DNA of 64,000 nucleotides from contig NZ_JAUSYN010000002.1 of assembly GCF_030816915.1 (NCBI RefSeq), forward strand, positions 1,501,501-1,565,500. Direction: 5' to 3'. The translations under genes were made by a program, and so were the position numbers. The notes under the pieces are model-generated. The model had not been told where the DNA came from. It worked only from the letters and a program-made list of their open reading frames with translations, and did no database searches. The DNA comes from Streptomyces sp. B3I8. GTDB lineage: Bacteria; Actinomycetota; Actinomycetes; Streptomycetales; Streptomycetaceae. Below, one piece after another: positions 10,784 to 22,893 of this stretch; position 1 is the first letter of the stretch; every line of letters starts with the position of its first letter.

Positions 10784-11865
10784 GGGCCGATCCTTCCATG
10801 CATCCGAAAAATACGGTCGTACGCGGCGGCCAACAGCTCCGGGTCGTGCCGCGGAGTGCCGTCGGTCCGGGCCACCGGCGCCAGCTCGACCGCGGCGCCG
10901 AACCGCAGTGCGGCATCGGTGAGCACCTCGCGGTCGGGCACGGCGGCCTCGTCGGCCAGCACCACGTCCAGGGCGAGTTTAGGGGCGTGTCGTGCCAAAA
11001 CCTCCAAATGACGCTGCGGGGAGAAGCCTTCGGTTTCTCCGGGCTGCGGGACGAGGTTCAACGAGAGGACCCGGCGGGCCTTGGTCGAGGTCAGCGCGTC
11101 GAGCAACTGGGGGACCAGCAGGTGCGGGATGACGGAGGAGAACCAGGAGCCCGGGCCGAGCACCACCCAGTCGGCGTCCAGCACCGCCTCGACCGCCTCG
11201 GGGACGGCCGGCGGGTCGTTCGGCACGAGGTGGACGGACTGCACCTCGCCGGGGGTGAGCGCGACGGTGGCCTGGCCGCGGACGGTGTCCACGTCGTCCG
11301 GCCGCTCCGGGTCGTGGCCCCTGACCAGGGCCTGAAGCTCCAGCGGCACGGCGGACATGGGCAGCACCCTGCCGTGCGCGCCGAGCAGCCGGCCGACCAG
11401 GTCGAGGGCCTGGACATGGTCGCCGAGCTGTTCCCACAGAGCGACGATCAGCAGGTTGCCGACCGCGTGTTCGTGCAGGTCGCCCTGGGACTGGAAGCGG
11501 TGCTGGATGACGCGGGCCCAGGTCTGGCCCCAGTCGTCGTCCCCGCACAGCGCGGCCAGCGCCTTGCGCAGGTCGCCGGGCGGGAGCACGCCGAGCTCGT
11601 CGCGGAGACGTCCGCTGGAGCCGCCGTCGTCGGCGACGGTGACGACTGCGGTGAGGTCGCCGGTGATGCGGCGCAGCGCGGCGAGTGAGGCGGACAGCCC
11701 CATGCCGCCGCCGAGGGCGACCACCTTGGGCTGGGCGCCCCGGCGGCGCGGCTTGGCGCCGCGGGCCTCGACGAGCCGGGCGGGGCGGCCCTCGGCCGGG
11801 CGGCCGCCGCGGCTCTCGGGCACCGCCCGGCGCAGTCGTCCCAGCCGCGGGGTTCGTCCGGTCAC
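10774..11865 (-). CDS. yvcK: YvcK/CofD-like gluconeogenesis factor
   Basis: A UPF0052/CofD-like protein of the YvcK family; it binds UDP-sugars in Bacillus and mycobacteria and influences cell-wall metabolism on gluconeogenic substrates. I chose the GTG whose GTGA overlaps the rapZ stop, giving 363 aa. The glycine-rich motif [17 protein letters not shown] near residue 38, [14 protein letters not shown] near 65 and the [11 protein letters not shown] segment near 115 identify the family. It lies between rapZ and whiA as in most Gram-positive bacteria. Confidence 0.92.
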   Translation of the reverse strand: MTGRTPRLGRLRRAVPESRGGRPAEGRPARLVEARGAKPRRRGAQPKVVALGGGMGLSASLAALRRITGDLTAVVTVADDGGSSGRLRDELGVLPPGDLRKALAALCGDDDWGQTWARVIQHRFQSQGDLHEHAVGNLLIVALWEQLGDHVQALDLVGRLLGAHGRVLPMSAVPLELQALVRGHDPERPDDVDTVRGQATVALTPGEVQSVHLVPNDPPAVPEAVEAVLDADWVVLGPGSWFSSVIPHLLVPQLLDALTSTKARRVLSLNLVPQPGETEGFSPQRHLEVLARHAPKLALDVVLADEAAVPDREVLTDAALRFGAAVELAPVARTDGTPRHDPELLAAAYDRIFRMHGRIGPWR

Positions 11866-12995
11866 TCGCGCCCCATGTCCCGGTGGACGACGACCGTCTC
11901 CACGCCCTCGGCCGCGAGGCGGGCGGCGAGCTTCTCCGACATGGCGACCGAGCGGTGCTTGCCGCCGGTGCAGCCGACCGCGATGGTCACGTAGCGCTTG
12001 CCCTCGCGCCGGTAGCCGGCTGCGACCAGGCGGAGCAGCTCGGCGTAGCGGTCGAGGAACTCCTTGGCGCCGGGCTGGTTGAAGACGTAGGCGGCGACCT
12101 CCTCGTTGAGGCCGGTGAACGGACGCAGTTCCGGGACCCAGTGCGGGTTGGGCAGGAAGCGCATGTCCACGACCAGGTCGGCGTCGACGGGCAGGCCGTA
12201 CTTGAAGCCGAACGACATGACGGTGGCCCGCAGCTCGGGCTCCTCCTCGCCTGCGAACTGGGCGTCCATCTTGGCGCGCAGTTCGTGGACGTTCAGGCTG
12301 GAGGTGTCGATCACCAGGTCGGCGTCGCCGCGCAGTTCGCGCAGCAGTTCGCGTTCGGCGGCGATGCCGTCGACGATGCGGCCGTCGCCCTGGAGGGGGT
12401 GCGGTCGGCGCACCGACTCGAAGCGGCGCACCAGGGCCTCGTCGGAGGACTCCAGGAAGACGATGCGCCGGGTGACGTGCCGGGCCTCGAGGTCGGCGAG
12501 GGATTCGCGCAGGTTGTCGAAGAAGCGGCGGCCGCGCACGTCGACGACGACGGCGATGCGCGCCACGTTGCCCTGGGAGCGGGCGCCCAGCTCCACCATG
12601 GTGGGGATGAGCGCGGGCGGCAGGTTGTCGACGACGAACCAGCCGAGGTCCTCCAGGCACTTGGCCGCGGTGGAGCGGCCGGCTCCGGACATGCCGGAGA
12701 TGATCACCAGCTCGGGGATGGCCGTCTCGGGCGCCGCTGGCGCCCCGGCCGTGTCGCTGCCCGTACTCACCTGTGCTCCGTTGTCGTGACGTGTGCCGCG
12801 CGCTGGGGCGTGTGGCACGGGGGCCCGGTCGGCACCCGGGGCATTCTCCTGCGTTCCGCCGTGGACGGTCCCCTGCGGGGCGGTGGCCCCGTGCCCGGTG
12901 CCGTCGGGTGTTCCGTCAGGTGCGCTGCCGGGTGCGCTGTCGGGTGCGCTGTCGGGCATGGTGCCCTCGGGATCGTCTGCGCTGTGCTCGGTCAT
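11862..12995 (-). CDS. rapZ: RapZ-family nucleotide-binding protein
   Basis: P-loop protein of the RapZ/YvcJ family (UPF0042). In enterobacteria RapZ is an RNA-binding adaptor; the role in Streptomyces is not settled. The 377-aa product has Walker A GMSGAGRS at 101-108, FVVDNLPP near 118, and the C-terminal domain with VAIGCTGG-type motif ([12 protein letters not shown]) near 345. Residues 1-95 are a low-complexity extension rich in Ala, Pro, Gly and Asp with PDSAP/PDGTP repeats. The ATG overlaps the uvrC stop as ATGA, which supports the long start; a GTG at codon 76 is the alternative. Confidence 0.92.
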   Translation of the reverse strand: MTEHSADDPEGTMPDSAPDSAPGSAPDGTPDGTGHGATAPQGTVHGGTQENAPGADRAPVPHAPARGTRHDNGAQVSTGSDTAGAPAAPETAIPELVIISGMSGAGRSTAAKCLEDLGWFVVDNLPPALIPTMVELGARSQGNVARIAVVVDVRGRRFFDNLRESLADLEARHVTRRIVFLESSDEALVRRFESVRRPHPLQGDGRIVDGIAAERELLRELRGDADLVIDTSSLNVHELRAKMDAQFAGEEEPELRATVMSFGFKYGLPVDADLVVDMRFLPNPHWVPELRPFTGLNEEVAAYVFNQPGAKEFLDRYAELLRLVAAGYRREGKRYVTIAVGCTGGKHRSVAMSEKLAARLAAEGVETVVVHRDMGRE

Positions 12996-15028
12996 GTCTC
13001 CTGCCCCCGTCGTTCCTGCGAGGTGCCCGCGGACACGGGCTCCTGAGGAGGATCCGCCGGACCGGCGGGCTCCTCCTCTTCAATGATCTCTCCCGTCGCG
13101 GTGTTCACGGCGGGCGCGGCCGGGGTGGACCGGGCAAGGGCGACGGCGATGGTCTCGGCGGTCTTGCGGCCGATGCCCGGGACCTCCTGGATCTGGTCCA
13201 GGGTGGCGGCGCGCAGCCGCTTCACCGAGCCGAAGTGCTTGATCAGCGCCTGCTTGCGCGTCTCGCCGAGGCCCGGCACGTCGTCCAGCGGGCCGGAGCG
13301 CAGGCGCTTGGCCCGCTTGGCGCGCTGGTAGGTGATGGCGAAGCGGTGGGCCTCGTCACGTATGCGCTGGAGCAGGTAGAGGCCCTCGCTGGTCCGGGGC
13401 AGCACCACCGGATCGTCCTCGCCGGGCAGCCACACCTCCTCCAGCCGCTTGGCCAGTCCGCACACGGCGATGTCGTCGATGCCCAGCTCGTCCAGCGCCC
13501 GCTGGGCGGCCGCGACCTGGGGCTGCCCGCCGTCGACCACGACGAGCTGCGGCGGGTACGCGAACCGCTTGGGCCTGCCGTCCTCCTCGGTGAGCGCGGC
13601 CTCGCCGTCGGACCACTCCCCCGTCTTCTCCTTGTCGGCGAGGTAGCGACGGAAGCGGCGGCCGAGCACCTCGTGCATGGACCGGACGTCGTCCTGTCCC
13701 TCGAAGCCGCGGATCTGGAAACGGCGGTACTCGCTCTTGCGCTGCAGTCCGTCCTCGAAGACGACCATGGAGGCCACGACGTCCTCGCCCTGCAGGTGCG
13801 AGATGTCGTAGCACTCGATGCGCAGCGGAGCGCTGTCCAGACCGAGCGCCTCGGCGATCTCCTCCAGGGCGCGCGAGCGGGTGGTCAGGTCGGAGGCGCG
13901 CTTGGTCTTGTGCAGGACGAGTGCCTGCTGGGCGTTGCGCTGCACCGTCTCCATGAGCGACTTCTTGTCGCCGCGCTGCGGGATGCGCAGCGAGACGTTC
14001 GAGCCGCGACGGGCGGTGAGCCACTCCTGGACGGGTTCTATCGGATCCGGCAGCGCGGGGACGAGGACCTCCTTGGGCACCGAGTCGCCCGTCTCCTCGC
14101 CGTAGAGCTGCTGCAGGGCGTGTTCGACGAGGGCGCCGGTGGTGACGTCCTCCACCTTGTCGGTGACCCAGCCCCGCTGGCCGCGGACCCGGCCGCCGCG
14201 TACGTGGAAGATCTGGACGGCGGCCTCCAGCTCGTCCTCCGCGACCGCGATGAGGTCGGCGTCGGTCGCGTCGGCGAGCACGACCGCGTTCTTCTCCATG
14301 GCCTTCTTCAGGGCCCCGATGTCGTCGCGCAGCCGGGCGGCCCGCTCGTACTCCATCTCCTCGGCCGCCTCCGTCATCCGCGCCTCGAGGCGGCGGATGT
14401 ACGTGCCCGTGCGGCCGGTCATGAAGTCGGAGAACTCCTCGGCCAGTTCCCGGTGGTCCTCGGCGGAGATCCGCTCCACGCAGGGCGCCGAGCACTTGCC
14501 GATGTAGCCGAGCAGACAGGGGCGGCCGGTGCGGGCGGCGTTCTTGAACACCCCGGCGGAGCAGGTGCGCACGGGGAAGACACGCAGCAGCAGGTCGACG
14601 GTGTCACGGATCGCCCATGCGTGCGCGTAGGGGCCGAAGTAGCGCACGCCCTTCTTCTTGTGACCGCGCATCACCTGCACGCGCGGGTACTCCTCGTTCA
14701 TCGTCACCGCGAGGTAGGGGTAGCTCTTGTCGTCGCGGTACTTGACGTTGAACCGGGGGTCGTACTCCTTGATCCAGGAGTACTCCAGCTGCAGCGCCTC
14801 CACCTCCGTGGACACCACAGTCCACTCCACGGACGCGGCGGTGGTGACCATGGAGCGCGTGCGCGGGTGGAGGCCCGCCAGGTCCTGGAAGTAGTTGGCC
14901 AGGCGCTGGCGCAGGCTTTTGGCCTTCCCGACATAGATCACCCGGCGGTGCTCGTCGCGGAAGCGGTACACCCCCGGGGAGTCCGGGATCTGGCCCGGCC
15001 TGGGGCGGTAGCTGGAGGGATCGGCCAT
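12992..15028 (-). CDS. uvrC: UvrABC system protein C
   Basis: Dual-incision nuclease of nucleotide excision repair. I chose the ATG giving [20 protein letters not shown] (678 aa). Domains in order: GIY-YIG nuclease at about 10-95, UVR domain near 210-245, RNase H-like endonuclease with [18 protein letters not shown] near 415, and a C-terminal double helix-hairpin-helix ([16 protein letters not shown] near 630). The ATG has no evident Shine-Dalgarno, and a damage-type promoter ends 7 nt upstream, which suggests a leaderless mRNA. It heads the operon with rapZ, yvcK and whiA. Confidence 0.95.
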   Translation of the reverse strand: MADPSSYRPRPGQIPDSPGVYRFRDEHRRVIYVGKAKSLRQRLANYFQDLAGLHPRTRSMVTTAASVEWTVVSTEVEALQLEYSWIKEYDPRFNVKYRDDKSYPYLAVTMNEEYPRVQVMRGHKKKGVRYFGPYAHAWAIRDTVDLLLRVFPVRTCSAGVFKNAARTGRPCLLGYIGKCSAPCVERISAEDHRELAEEFSDFMTGRTGTYIRRLEARMTEAAEEMEYERAARLRDDIGALKKAMEKNAVVLADATDADLIAVAEDELEAAVQIFHVRGGRVRGQRGWVTDKVEDVTTGALVEHALQQLYGEETGDSVPKEVLVPALPDPIEPVQEWLTARRGSNVSLRIPQRGDKKSLMETVQRNAQQALVLHKTKRASDLTTRSRALEEIAEALGLDSAPLRIECYDISHLQGEDVVASMVVFEDGLQRKSEYRRFQIRGFEGQDDVRSMHEVLGRRFRRYLADKEKTGEWSDGEAALTEEDGRPKRFAYPPQLVVVDGGQPQVAAAQRALDELGIDDIAVCGLAKRLEEVWLPGEDDPVVLPRTSEGLYLLQRIRDEAHRFAITYQRAKRAKRLRSGPLDDVPGLGETRKQALIKHFGSVKRLRAATLDQIQEVPGIGRKTAETIAVALARSTPAAPAVNTATGEIIEEEEPAGPADPPQEPVSAGTSQERRGQET

Positions 15029-15035
15029 GTCACAC

Positions 15036-15058
15036 ACCCTACTGGCGGGCACCGACAG
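15036..15058 (-). promoter_or_regulatory. RecA-NDp/PafBC-type promoter of uvrC
   Basis: On the minus strand CTGTCGGTG, 8 nt, then TAGGGT. This matches the actinobacterial DNA-damage consensus tTGTCRgtg-N8-TAnnnT at all but the first base. The -10 ends 7 nt before the uvrC ATG. Confidence 0.75.
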
Positions 15059-15112
15059 CCGGCCGTGGTGTGCCGGGCCGCGCCCGCCACGGGTGGGGCC
15101 CCGGCCGGGTTC

Positions 15113-15180
15113 TCGACCGCCCCTCGGCCAGGTTGTCGATCGAACCCCGGCCAGGTGTCGACCGGACCTCGGCCAGGTTC
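15113..15180. repeat. 23-bp tandem repeat, 3 copies, upstream of uvrC
   Basis: Units at 15113-15135, 15136-15157 and 15158-15180 each begin TCGA and end with a GGCCAGGT-type core. They lie in the 323-bp gap between divergent uvrC and the gene at 15352, 54 bp upstream of the uvrC damage motif. Apart from these repeats and the two promoters I see nothing else in the gap. Confidence 0.7.
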
Positions 15181-15351
15181 CGCACTCTTGTTGTCCTTAC
15201 ATGGTCAACACGCTTCAATGCGGGGAAACCCCCCGGGCCTCCGGAAGACGGCGTTCCCCCTCGGTGCCCCGGCGCCCTGCGCCCGTCGCCGCGCCCGGCC
15301 CCCGCGCGCGGTCCGACCAGCCGTCGCGCACCGAAGAGAAAGGCCCCCTGC

Positions 15352-16293
15352 ATGCGGCACGGCACACAGCACGCGGATCCCGGCGCCGCGGAGTTGGAGA
15401 CGGCTCTGCGCCGCGGCCCCTTCCATGTCGCCCTGCGCGCCGCGATCACCGCGCGCGGGCTGCCGCTGCAGCGGGTCCAGCACCATCTGTCACGGCACGG
15501 GGTCAAGCTCGGGGTGACGAGCCTCAGCTACTGGCAGCAGGGCGCCCGCCGCCCCCAGCGCCCCGAGTCGCTGCGTGCCGTGCGCGCGCTGGAGGAGATA
15601 CTCCACCTCCCCGACGAGTCCCTGATCCGGCTGCTCGCCTCGGCCGAGGAGGAGCCGGGCCGGGCCGCGGGCCGCTCCTACCGCTCCCTCATGGAGGCGT
15701 CGGGGGTGCTGGAGGAACTGCTCACCGAGCTGGAGTCGCCGCTCGACGGCGGGCTGCACAGCATCGGTCACCACGAGTACGTACGGATCGGCGCGCGCCG
15801 GGAGCTGCTGGGGCGCGAGTCGCAGCACATCGTGCGCGCCCACCGGGACGGGGTGGACCGCTTCCTCGCCGTCCATCACGGCGACCCGGGCTGCGCTCCG
15901 GAACGCGTCATGGTGCGCGCGCTGGAGAACTGCCGCACCGGGCGCGTGCGTCGGCACGGTGAGACGGGAATGCTGGTGGCCGAACTCCTCTTCGACATGC
16001 GGCTGCGTGCCGGGGACACGTTCCTGTTCCGCTACGGGTTCGAGGACGGCACGGCGGGCCCCAGCCGTGAGTACGTACGGGGGTTCCGGGGCGCGGGCGG
16101 CCAGTACGCGCTCCAGGTGCGGTTCGACGACGCGGCGTTGCCGGCGCGCTGCCACCGGTTCAGCCAGCACTCGCCGGCGGCGCCGCGCGGTGGGCGCCAG
16201 GAGCTCCGGCTGAGCCGGGAGCACCGGTCGGTGCATCTCGTGGAGCAGCGGGTGCGGTCGGGGATCGTGGGGATCGCCTGGGACTGGGAGTGA
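15352..16293 (+). CDS. Putative XRE-like DNA-binding protein
   Basis: 313 aa, starting MRHGTQHADPGAAELETALR after a GAGAAAGG ribosome site; the open frame extends upstream but through the uvrC control region. Residues about 20-90 look like a lambda-repressor-type helix-turn-helix: a two-helix opening (LRAAITARGLPLQRVQHHLS), a recognition-like SYWQQGARRPQRPESLR segment and a closing helix (ALEEILHLPDESLIRLL). The remaining 220 residues have no motif I recognise. It is divergent from uvrC. A transcriptional regulator is inferred; its target is unknown. Confidence 0.65.
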   Translation: MRHGTQHADPGAAELETALRRGPFHVALRAAITARGLPLQRVQHHLSRHGVKLGVTSLSYWQQGARRPQRPESLRAVRALEEILHLPDESLIRLLASAEEEPGRAAGRSYRSLMEASGVLEELLTELESPLDGGLHSIGHHEYVRIGARRELLGRESQHIVRAHRDGVDRFLAVHHGDPGCAPERVMVRALENCRTGRVRRHGETGMLVAELLFDMRLRAGDTFLFRYGFEDGTAGPSREYVRGFRGAGGQYALQVRFDDAALPARCHRFSQHSPAAPRGGRQELRLSREHRSVHLVEQRVRSGIVGIAWDWE

Positions 16294-16298
16294 GGGGG

Positions 16299-16362
16299 CT
16301 GGGGCCGGGTCCCGGTCCGGGGCCGGGTGCTGGTCCGGGTGCCGGTCCAGGGCCGGGTGCCG
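16299..16362. repeat. G-rich degenerate repeat at a convergent gene end
   Basis: Variants of GGGCCGGGTGCCGGTCC are repeated about four times between the end of the gene at 16293 and the stop of the Rieske gene at 16364. A transcription-end role is possible but no clean hairpin stands out. Confidence 0.5.
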
Positions 16363-16363
16363 C

Positions 16364-16810
16364 TCAGGCCTTCTGGCCCGCGACGATCCTGCCGTCCTTC
16401 GCCGCGACGGGCAGGGTGTGCAGCGGTTCGGTGGCCGGGGCCTGGAGCACCTCGCCGGTCCGGGCGTCGAACTCGCTGCCGTGGCAGGGGCAGGTGAGGG
16501 TGGTGCCGGACAACTTGTTGATGGGGCACCCCGCGTGCGTGCAGATCGTGCTGAACGCCTTCAGGGCACCGTCGTCGGACCTGCTGACCACGACGTTCGC
16601 GTCCCGGTAGAGCTTGGCGCCGCCCTTGGGGACGTCGCCCTCCGCGCCCAGGTCCACCGGCGCGGTGGGGGTGGCGGGGATCTTGCCGCCGTCGTCGCCG
16701 TCGCCGGTGGAGCAGGCCGCGAGCCCGGTCCCGGCGACGGAGGCGAGCGCCGCTCCGCGCAGTACGGTGCGGCGCCGGGCGTTCAGGCTGCCGGGCGGGA
16801 CGGTCTTCAC
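16364..16810 (-). CDS. Rieske (2Fe-2S) lipoprotein with Tat signal
   Basis: A 148-aa exported iron-sulfur protein. It begins with a twin-arginine signal (RRRTVLRG, residues 12-19) and a lipobox LAAC with Cys33, so it is probably folded in the cytoplasm, exported by Tat and lipid-anchored. The two Rieske cluster boxes are present: CTHAGC near residue 90 and CPCHGSEFD near 108. The GTG start has a GAGGGGAG ribosome site. It is not next to cytochrome bc genes, so its electron partner is unknown. A 74-codon upstream open frame overlaps its start by GTGA. Confidence 0.88.
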   Translation of the reverse strand: MKTVPPGSLNARRRTVLRGAALASVAGTGLAACSTGDGDDGGKIPATPTAPVDLGAEGDVPKGGAKLYRDANVVVSRSDDGALKAFSTICTHAGCPINKLSGTTLTCPCHGSEFDARTGEVLQAPATEPLHTLPVAAKDGRIVAGQKA

Positions 16811-16905
16811 AGGGGGCTCCCCTCGTGGTGCCGCGCAGGTCCTGGGACGGACGTCGCGGTGAGGTCGGTGATGGTGGTCGTGGTGATGCGGGCCGTGGGG
16901 TCCCC

Positions 16906-16950
16906 TGTCCTGGGAAGCGCTGTCCTGGAGATCCCTGTCCTGGGGAAACA
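16906..16950. repeat. 15-bp tandem repeat, 3 copies
   Basis: Three units of TGTCCTGG plus seven variable bases (16906, 16921, 16936) lie upstream of the Rieske gene inside the 425-bp gap 16811-17235. The period is a multiple of three, so in the minus-strand open frame there it encodes a repeated PRTG-type pentapeptide. Confidence 0.6.
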
Positions 16951-17163
16951 GGCCCTGTCAATGCGAGTCCTGAGGATACCGGTATGGATCATTCCGTCCT
17001 CGTCCGACCGCCGTCGCCCGGAGACACTCACCGGCTGTCCGTCACCGGCGATCGATCCCGAGCCTGTCCGTCCGTTTCATGACGGCTGCCGCCCGTTTCG
17101 GTTCGGTCGGCGGCCCGATTTCCCCGCCTCGCGCCCGCACCGGTCCGGTGCGCCGCACCGCTG

Positions 17164-17193
17164 TTTACGTGCACCGTCCGCATCGGATACCTT
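17164..17193 (+). promoter_or_regulatory. Candidate promoter of the sugar kinase gene
   Basis: TTTACG, 18 nt, TACCTT, followed 42 nt later by the GTG start. A plausible HrdB-like promoter, weaker than consensus. Confidence 0.4.
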
Positions 17194-17235
17194 CGCGCCC
17201 CGTATCCCCAGCCGGCCCGAGAAGGGACCCGTTTC

Positions 17236-18159
17236 GTGATCGTCGTCGCCGGTGAGGCACTGATCGACCTGGTACCGCAGGGCGCGGGAGCGCTCGCGGC
17301 GCTCACTCCGGCGCTCGGCGGCGGCCCGTACAACACCGCCGTGGCGCTCGGCCGCCTCGGCTCCCCCACCGCCTTCTGCTCCCGCGTCTCGCACGACCCC
17401 TTCGGCGAGGCGCTGCTCGACCGGTTGCGGAAGTCCCGGGTGGACGTCTCCTCGGTGCAGCGCGGCCCCGAGCCGACCACCCTGGCGGTCGCCACGCTCG
17501 ACGACGGCGGTTCGGCGGCGTACTCCTTCTACGTCGAAGGCACCGCCGACCGGCTGTTCACGGTGCCGGAGCGGCTTCCGGAGGGCGCCCGGGCCGTGTC
17601 GTTCGGCACCTGCTCGCTGGTGCTGGAGCCGGGCGCGAGTGCGTACGAGGAACTGCTGCGGGAGGCGTCGAGGCGCGGTCTGTTCACCGCGCTCGACCCC
17701 AACATCCGGACGGGACTCATCGCGGACGCGGACGCCTACCGTGCCCGGTTCCGCAGCTGGCTGCCGTCGGTGACGCTGCTGAAGCTGTCCGCGGAGGACG
17801 CCGAGTGGCTGGGCGGTACGCCCCGTGAGTGGCTGGACGCCGGTCCCGCCGCCGTCGTGGTCACGCACGGCGGGGACGGGCTGACCGCCTTCGTCCGGGA
17901 GACCGGCGGGGTGGACGCCGTGTATGTCGCCCCGGGCGAGAAGGTGGACGTGGTGGACACGATCGGGGCCGGCGACACGGTCAACGCGGCGCTGCTGCAC
18001 GGCCTCGCCGCCCGTGACGCGTTGTCCGCCGCCGCGCTGGCGGGTCTCGGCCCCGACGGCTGGCAGCGGCTGCTGCGCTTCGCGGCCCGCGCGGCGGCGG
18101 TCACCTGTTCCCGTGCGGGGGCGGAGCCCCCGTACGCCACGGAGCTGACCGGCGCGTGA
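17236..18159 (+). CDS. PfkB-family carbohydrate kinase
   Basis: A ribokinase-fold sugar kinase of 307 aa, close to fructokinase in overall pattern. The N-terminal motif GGGPYNTAVALGRLG (about 30-44) and the C-terminal catalytic motif VDTIGAGDTVNAALL (about 238-252, catalytic Asp in GAGD) are both present. The start is GTG with GAGAAGGGA upstream. Its neighbours do not reveal the substrate; fructose or a related hexose is the likeliest guess. Confidence 0.88.
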   Translation: MIVVAGEALIDLVPQGAGALAALTPALGGGPYNTAVALGRLGSPTAFCSRVSHDPFGEALLDRLRKSRVDVSSVQRGPEPTTLAVATLDDGGSAAYSFYVEGTADRLFTVPERLPEGARAVSFGTCSLVLEPGASAYEELLREASRRGLFTALDPNIRTGLIADADAYRARFRSWLPSVTLLKLSAEDAEWLGGTPREWLDAGPAAVVVTHGGDGLTAFVRETGGVDAVYVAPGEKVDVVDTIGAGDTVNAALLHGLAARDALSAAALAGLGPDGWQRLLRFAARAAAVTCSRAGAEPPYATELTGA

Positions 18160-18280
18160 GGGGTCCGGCCGGCCCGAAGGCCGAACCCGGCGGCTCGCTC
18201 ACCGATCAGGGCCGGGCGAGGCGGACCGGCGGTCGGCCCACCCCCGGCCGTCCGGCCCTGTTCGGCCGACCCTGATCGGC

Positions 18281-18308
18281 CGGCCCTGCTCGTTCGGCCC
18301 TGCTCGTT
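18281..18308. repeat. 14-bp perfect tandem duplication
   Basis: CGGCCCTGCTCGTT occurs twice head to tail just past the uvrA stop codon. Diverged copies of the same words extend leftward to about 18250. Confidence 0.75.
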
Positions 18309-18311
18309 CGG

Positions 18312-21239
<2,928 letters not shown>

Positions 21240-21294
21240 GCCGGTCCGCACCTTTCTTGAGAGAAGTGACAGGGGCGGGGCCCCCGTCGATTTC

Positions 21295-21317
21295 AGACTA
21301 GGGGGAGCCACTGACAA
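21295..21317 (-). promoter_or_regulatory. RecA-NDp/PafBC-type promoter of uvrA
   Basis: On the minus strand TTGTCAGTG, 8 nt, then TAGTCT: a full match to the tTGTCRgtg-N8-TAnnnT consensus. The leader to the uvrA start would be about 50 nt and contains a ribosome site. Confidence 0.85.
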
Positions 21318-21425
21318 CGCCGGTCGGATTCTGTGCTCCGTAACAATCCCGGACCATCCAGCATGCCCGACGCCGCGGTCGAGCTTATAGCACGTACATT
21401 CGATTTCCGGACCGAGTGAGCCACC

Positions 21426-21454
21426 TTCACCCGAAGGAGTGGCGGGGCTAGGGT
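21426..21454 (+). promoter_or_regulatory. Leaderless promoter of the DinB-family gene
   Basis: TTCACC, 17 nt, TAGGGT. The -10 ends 7 nt before the ATG at 21462, so transcription should begin at the start codon. Confidence 0.5.
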
Positions 21455-21461
21455 CGGCGGC

Positions 21462-22148
21462 ATGACGGATCACGCCCGCGACCTGGCCTCTCTCCGTGAC
21501 GCGACCGACCGGCTGCTGAGCGCAGCCGCCGCACTGGACAACGCCGCTGTGACGGAACCGTCACGGCTGCCGGGCTGGACCCGCGGCCATCTCCTCGCTC
21601 ACCTCGCCCGCAACGCCGACGCTCTCGTCAACGTGCTCCAGGGGCGCCCGATGTACGCCTCGGCCGAGGCCCGCGACGCCGACATCGAGCGGGACGCCCC
21701 GCGCCCGCTGGACGTCCACCTCGCCGACCTGCGGGAGAGCGCGGAGCGCTTCGTGCGCGCGGCGGACGCGCCCGCGGACTGGTCGCGCACGGTGGAGCTG
21801 CGCAACGGGGTCACCGACGCGGCGGCCAGGGTGCCGTTCCGGCGCTGGATCGAGGTCGCGCTGCACCACGTCGACCTCGGGATCGGCTACGAGCTGGAGG
21901 AACTGCCGCCGGAGTTCACCGAGCGCGAGACCGCCTTCCTGGCCGACCGTTTCACCGGCCGCCCCGACGTCCCGGCCACGCGCCTGACGGACGGCACGCG
22001 CGCGTGGAGCACGGGGCGCGCGGCCGACGCGCCCGAGGTCACCGTGACGGGCCGCCCGGCGGACCTCCTGGGCTGGCTCTCCGGGCGCCGCGACGGCGCG
22101 GCGCTGACCGCGCAGGGGGGCACGCTGCCCGTCCTGCCCCCGCTGTGA
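21462..22148 (+). CDS. Maleylpyruvate isomerase-family (mycothiol-dependent, DinB-fold) protein
   Basis: 228 aa with the MDMPI architecture: an N-terminal DinB-like four-helix bundle with the metal-site segment [20 protein letters not shown] near 36-55 and a C-terminal MDMPI domain from about 150. The paired [12 protein letters not shown] near 138 supplies the other metal histidines. Family members use mycothiol for isomerisation or detoxification; the substrate here is not known. Divergent from uvrA. Confidence 0.85.
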   Translation: MTDHARDLASLRDATDRLLSAAAALDNAAVTEPSRLPGWTRGHLLAHLARNADALVNVLQGRPMYASAEARDADIERDAPRPLDVHLADLRESAERFVRAADAPADWSRTVELRNGVTDAAARVPFRRWIEVALHHVDLGIGYELEELPPEFTERETAFLADRFTGRPDVPATRLTDGTRAWSTGRAADAPEVTVTGRPADLLGWLSGRRDGAALTAQGGTLPVLPPL

Positions 22149-22165
22149 CGCCCGGGGCACAGCTA

Positions 22166-22171
22166 TAGGCT
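22166..22171 (+). promoter_or_regulatory. -10 hexamer of the MBL-fold gene, leaderless
   Basis: TAGGCT ends 7 nt before the ATG at 22179, with no ribosome site between. A weak CTGTGA lies 17 nt upstream. Confidence 0.4.
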
Positions 22172-22178
22172 GACGGTC

Positions 22179-22835
22179 ATGACGTACAGCGGAGCGGTGA
22201 AGGTCGGCGGTCCGGCCGATGTGCACGAACTGCAGGACCTGATGATCACCAAGATCGCGGTCGGACCCATGGACAACAACGCCTATCTGCTGCGCTGCCG
22301 CGCCACCGACGAGCAGCTCCTGATCGACGCCGCCAACGACGCCCACACGCTGCTCGGGACGATCGGTGACGACGGCATCGCGTCCGTCGTCACCACCCAC
22401 CGGCACGGCGACCACTGGCAGGCGCTCGCCGAGGTCGTGGCCGCCACTGGCGCGCGCACGTACGCCGGTCGGGACGACGCCGAGGGCATCCCGGTCCCCA
22501 CGGACGTGCCGGTCGACGACGGCGACACGATCCAGGTGGGGCGCGTGACACTCACCGCGCGCCACCTGGTCGGCCACACGCCGGGCTCGATCGCCCTCGT
22601 CTACGACGACCCGCACGGGCATCCGCACGTCTTCACGGGAGACTGCCTGTTCCCGGGCGGAGTGGGCAACACCTTCAAGGACGCGAAGGCCTTCGCCAGT
22701 CTGATCCACGACGTCGAGAGGCGGATCTTCGACGTGCTTCCGGACGAGACGTGGGTCTACCCCGGCCACGGCAACGACACCACGCTGGGCGCGGAGCGGC
22801 CCCACCTGCCCGAGTGGCACGCCCGGGGCTGGTAG
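22179..22835 (+). CDS. MBL-fold metallo-hydrolase, glyoxalase II-like
   Basis: 218-aa metallo-beta-lactamase-fold hydrolase. The metal-binding motif THRHGDHW near residue 69, the third histidine in LVGHTPGSIAL near 131, the bridging Asp in FTGDCLFPGG near 152 and the last His in YPGHGNDT near 193 are all present, as in hydroxyacylglutathione hydrolases. Its place right after a mycothiol-type protein suggests thioester or thiol-adduct hydrolysis, but that is inference. Confidence 0.87.
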   Translation: MTYSGAVKVGGPADVHELQDLMITKIAVGPMDNNAYLLRCRATDEQLLIDAANDAHTLLGTIGDDGIASVVTTHRHGDHWQALAEVVAATGARTYAGRDDAEGIPVPTDVPVDDGDTIQVGRVTLTARHLVGHTPGSIALVYDDPHGHPHVFTGDCLFPGGVGNTFKDAKAFASLIHDVERRIFDVLPDETWVYPGHGNDTTLGAERPHLPEWHARGW

Positions 22836-22852
22836 CCACCGGACGAGGGGCA

Positions 22853-22893
22853 CGCGGCGGCGCGGTTCGAGTGGCAGCGCGGCGGCGCGGTTC
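22853..22893. repeat. 16-bp direct repeat, 25-bp period, at the aroQ end
   Basis: CGCGGCGGCGCGGTTC occurs at 22853-22868 and 22878-22893. The second copy overlaps the aroQ stop codon, so a local duplication seems to have copied the end of the gene. Confidence 0.7.

Noticed and set aside
15113..15180. Tandem repeats considered as a CRISPR array
   Set aside because: The units are contiguous with no unique spacers, too few, and there are no cas genes.
21240..21461. LexA box (GAAC-N4-GTTC) near uvrA
   Set aside because: No such palindrome is present in the gap; the damage signal there is of the LexA-independent type.
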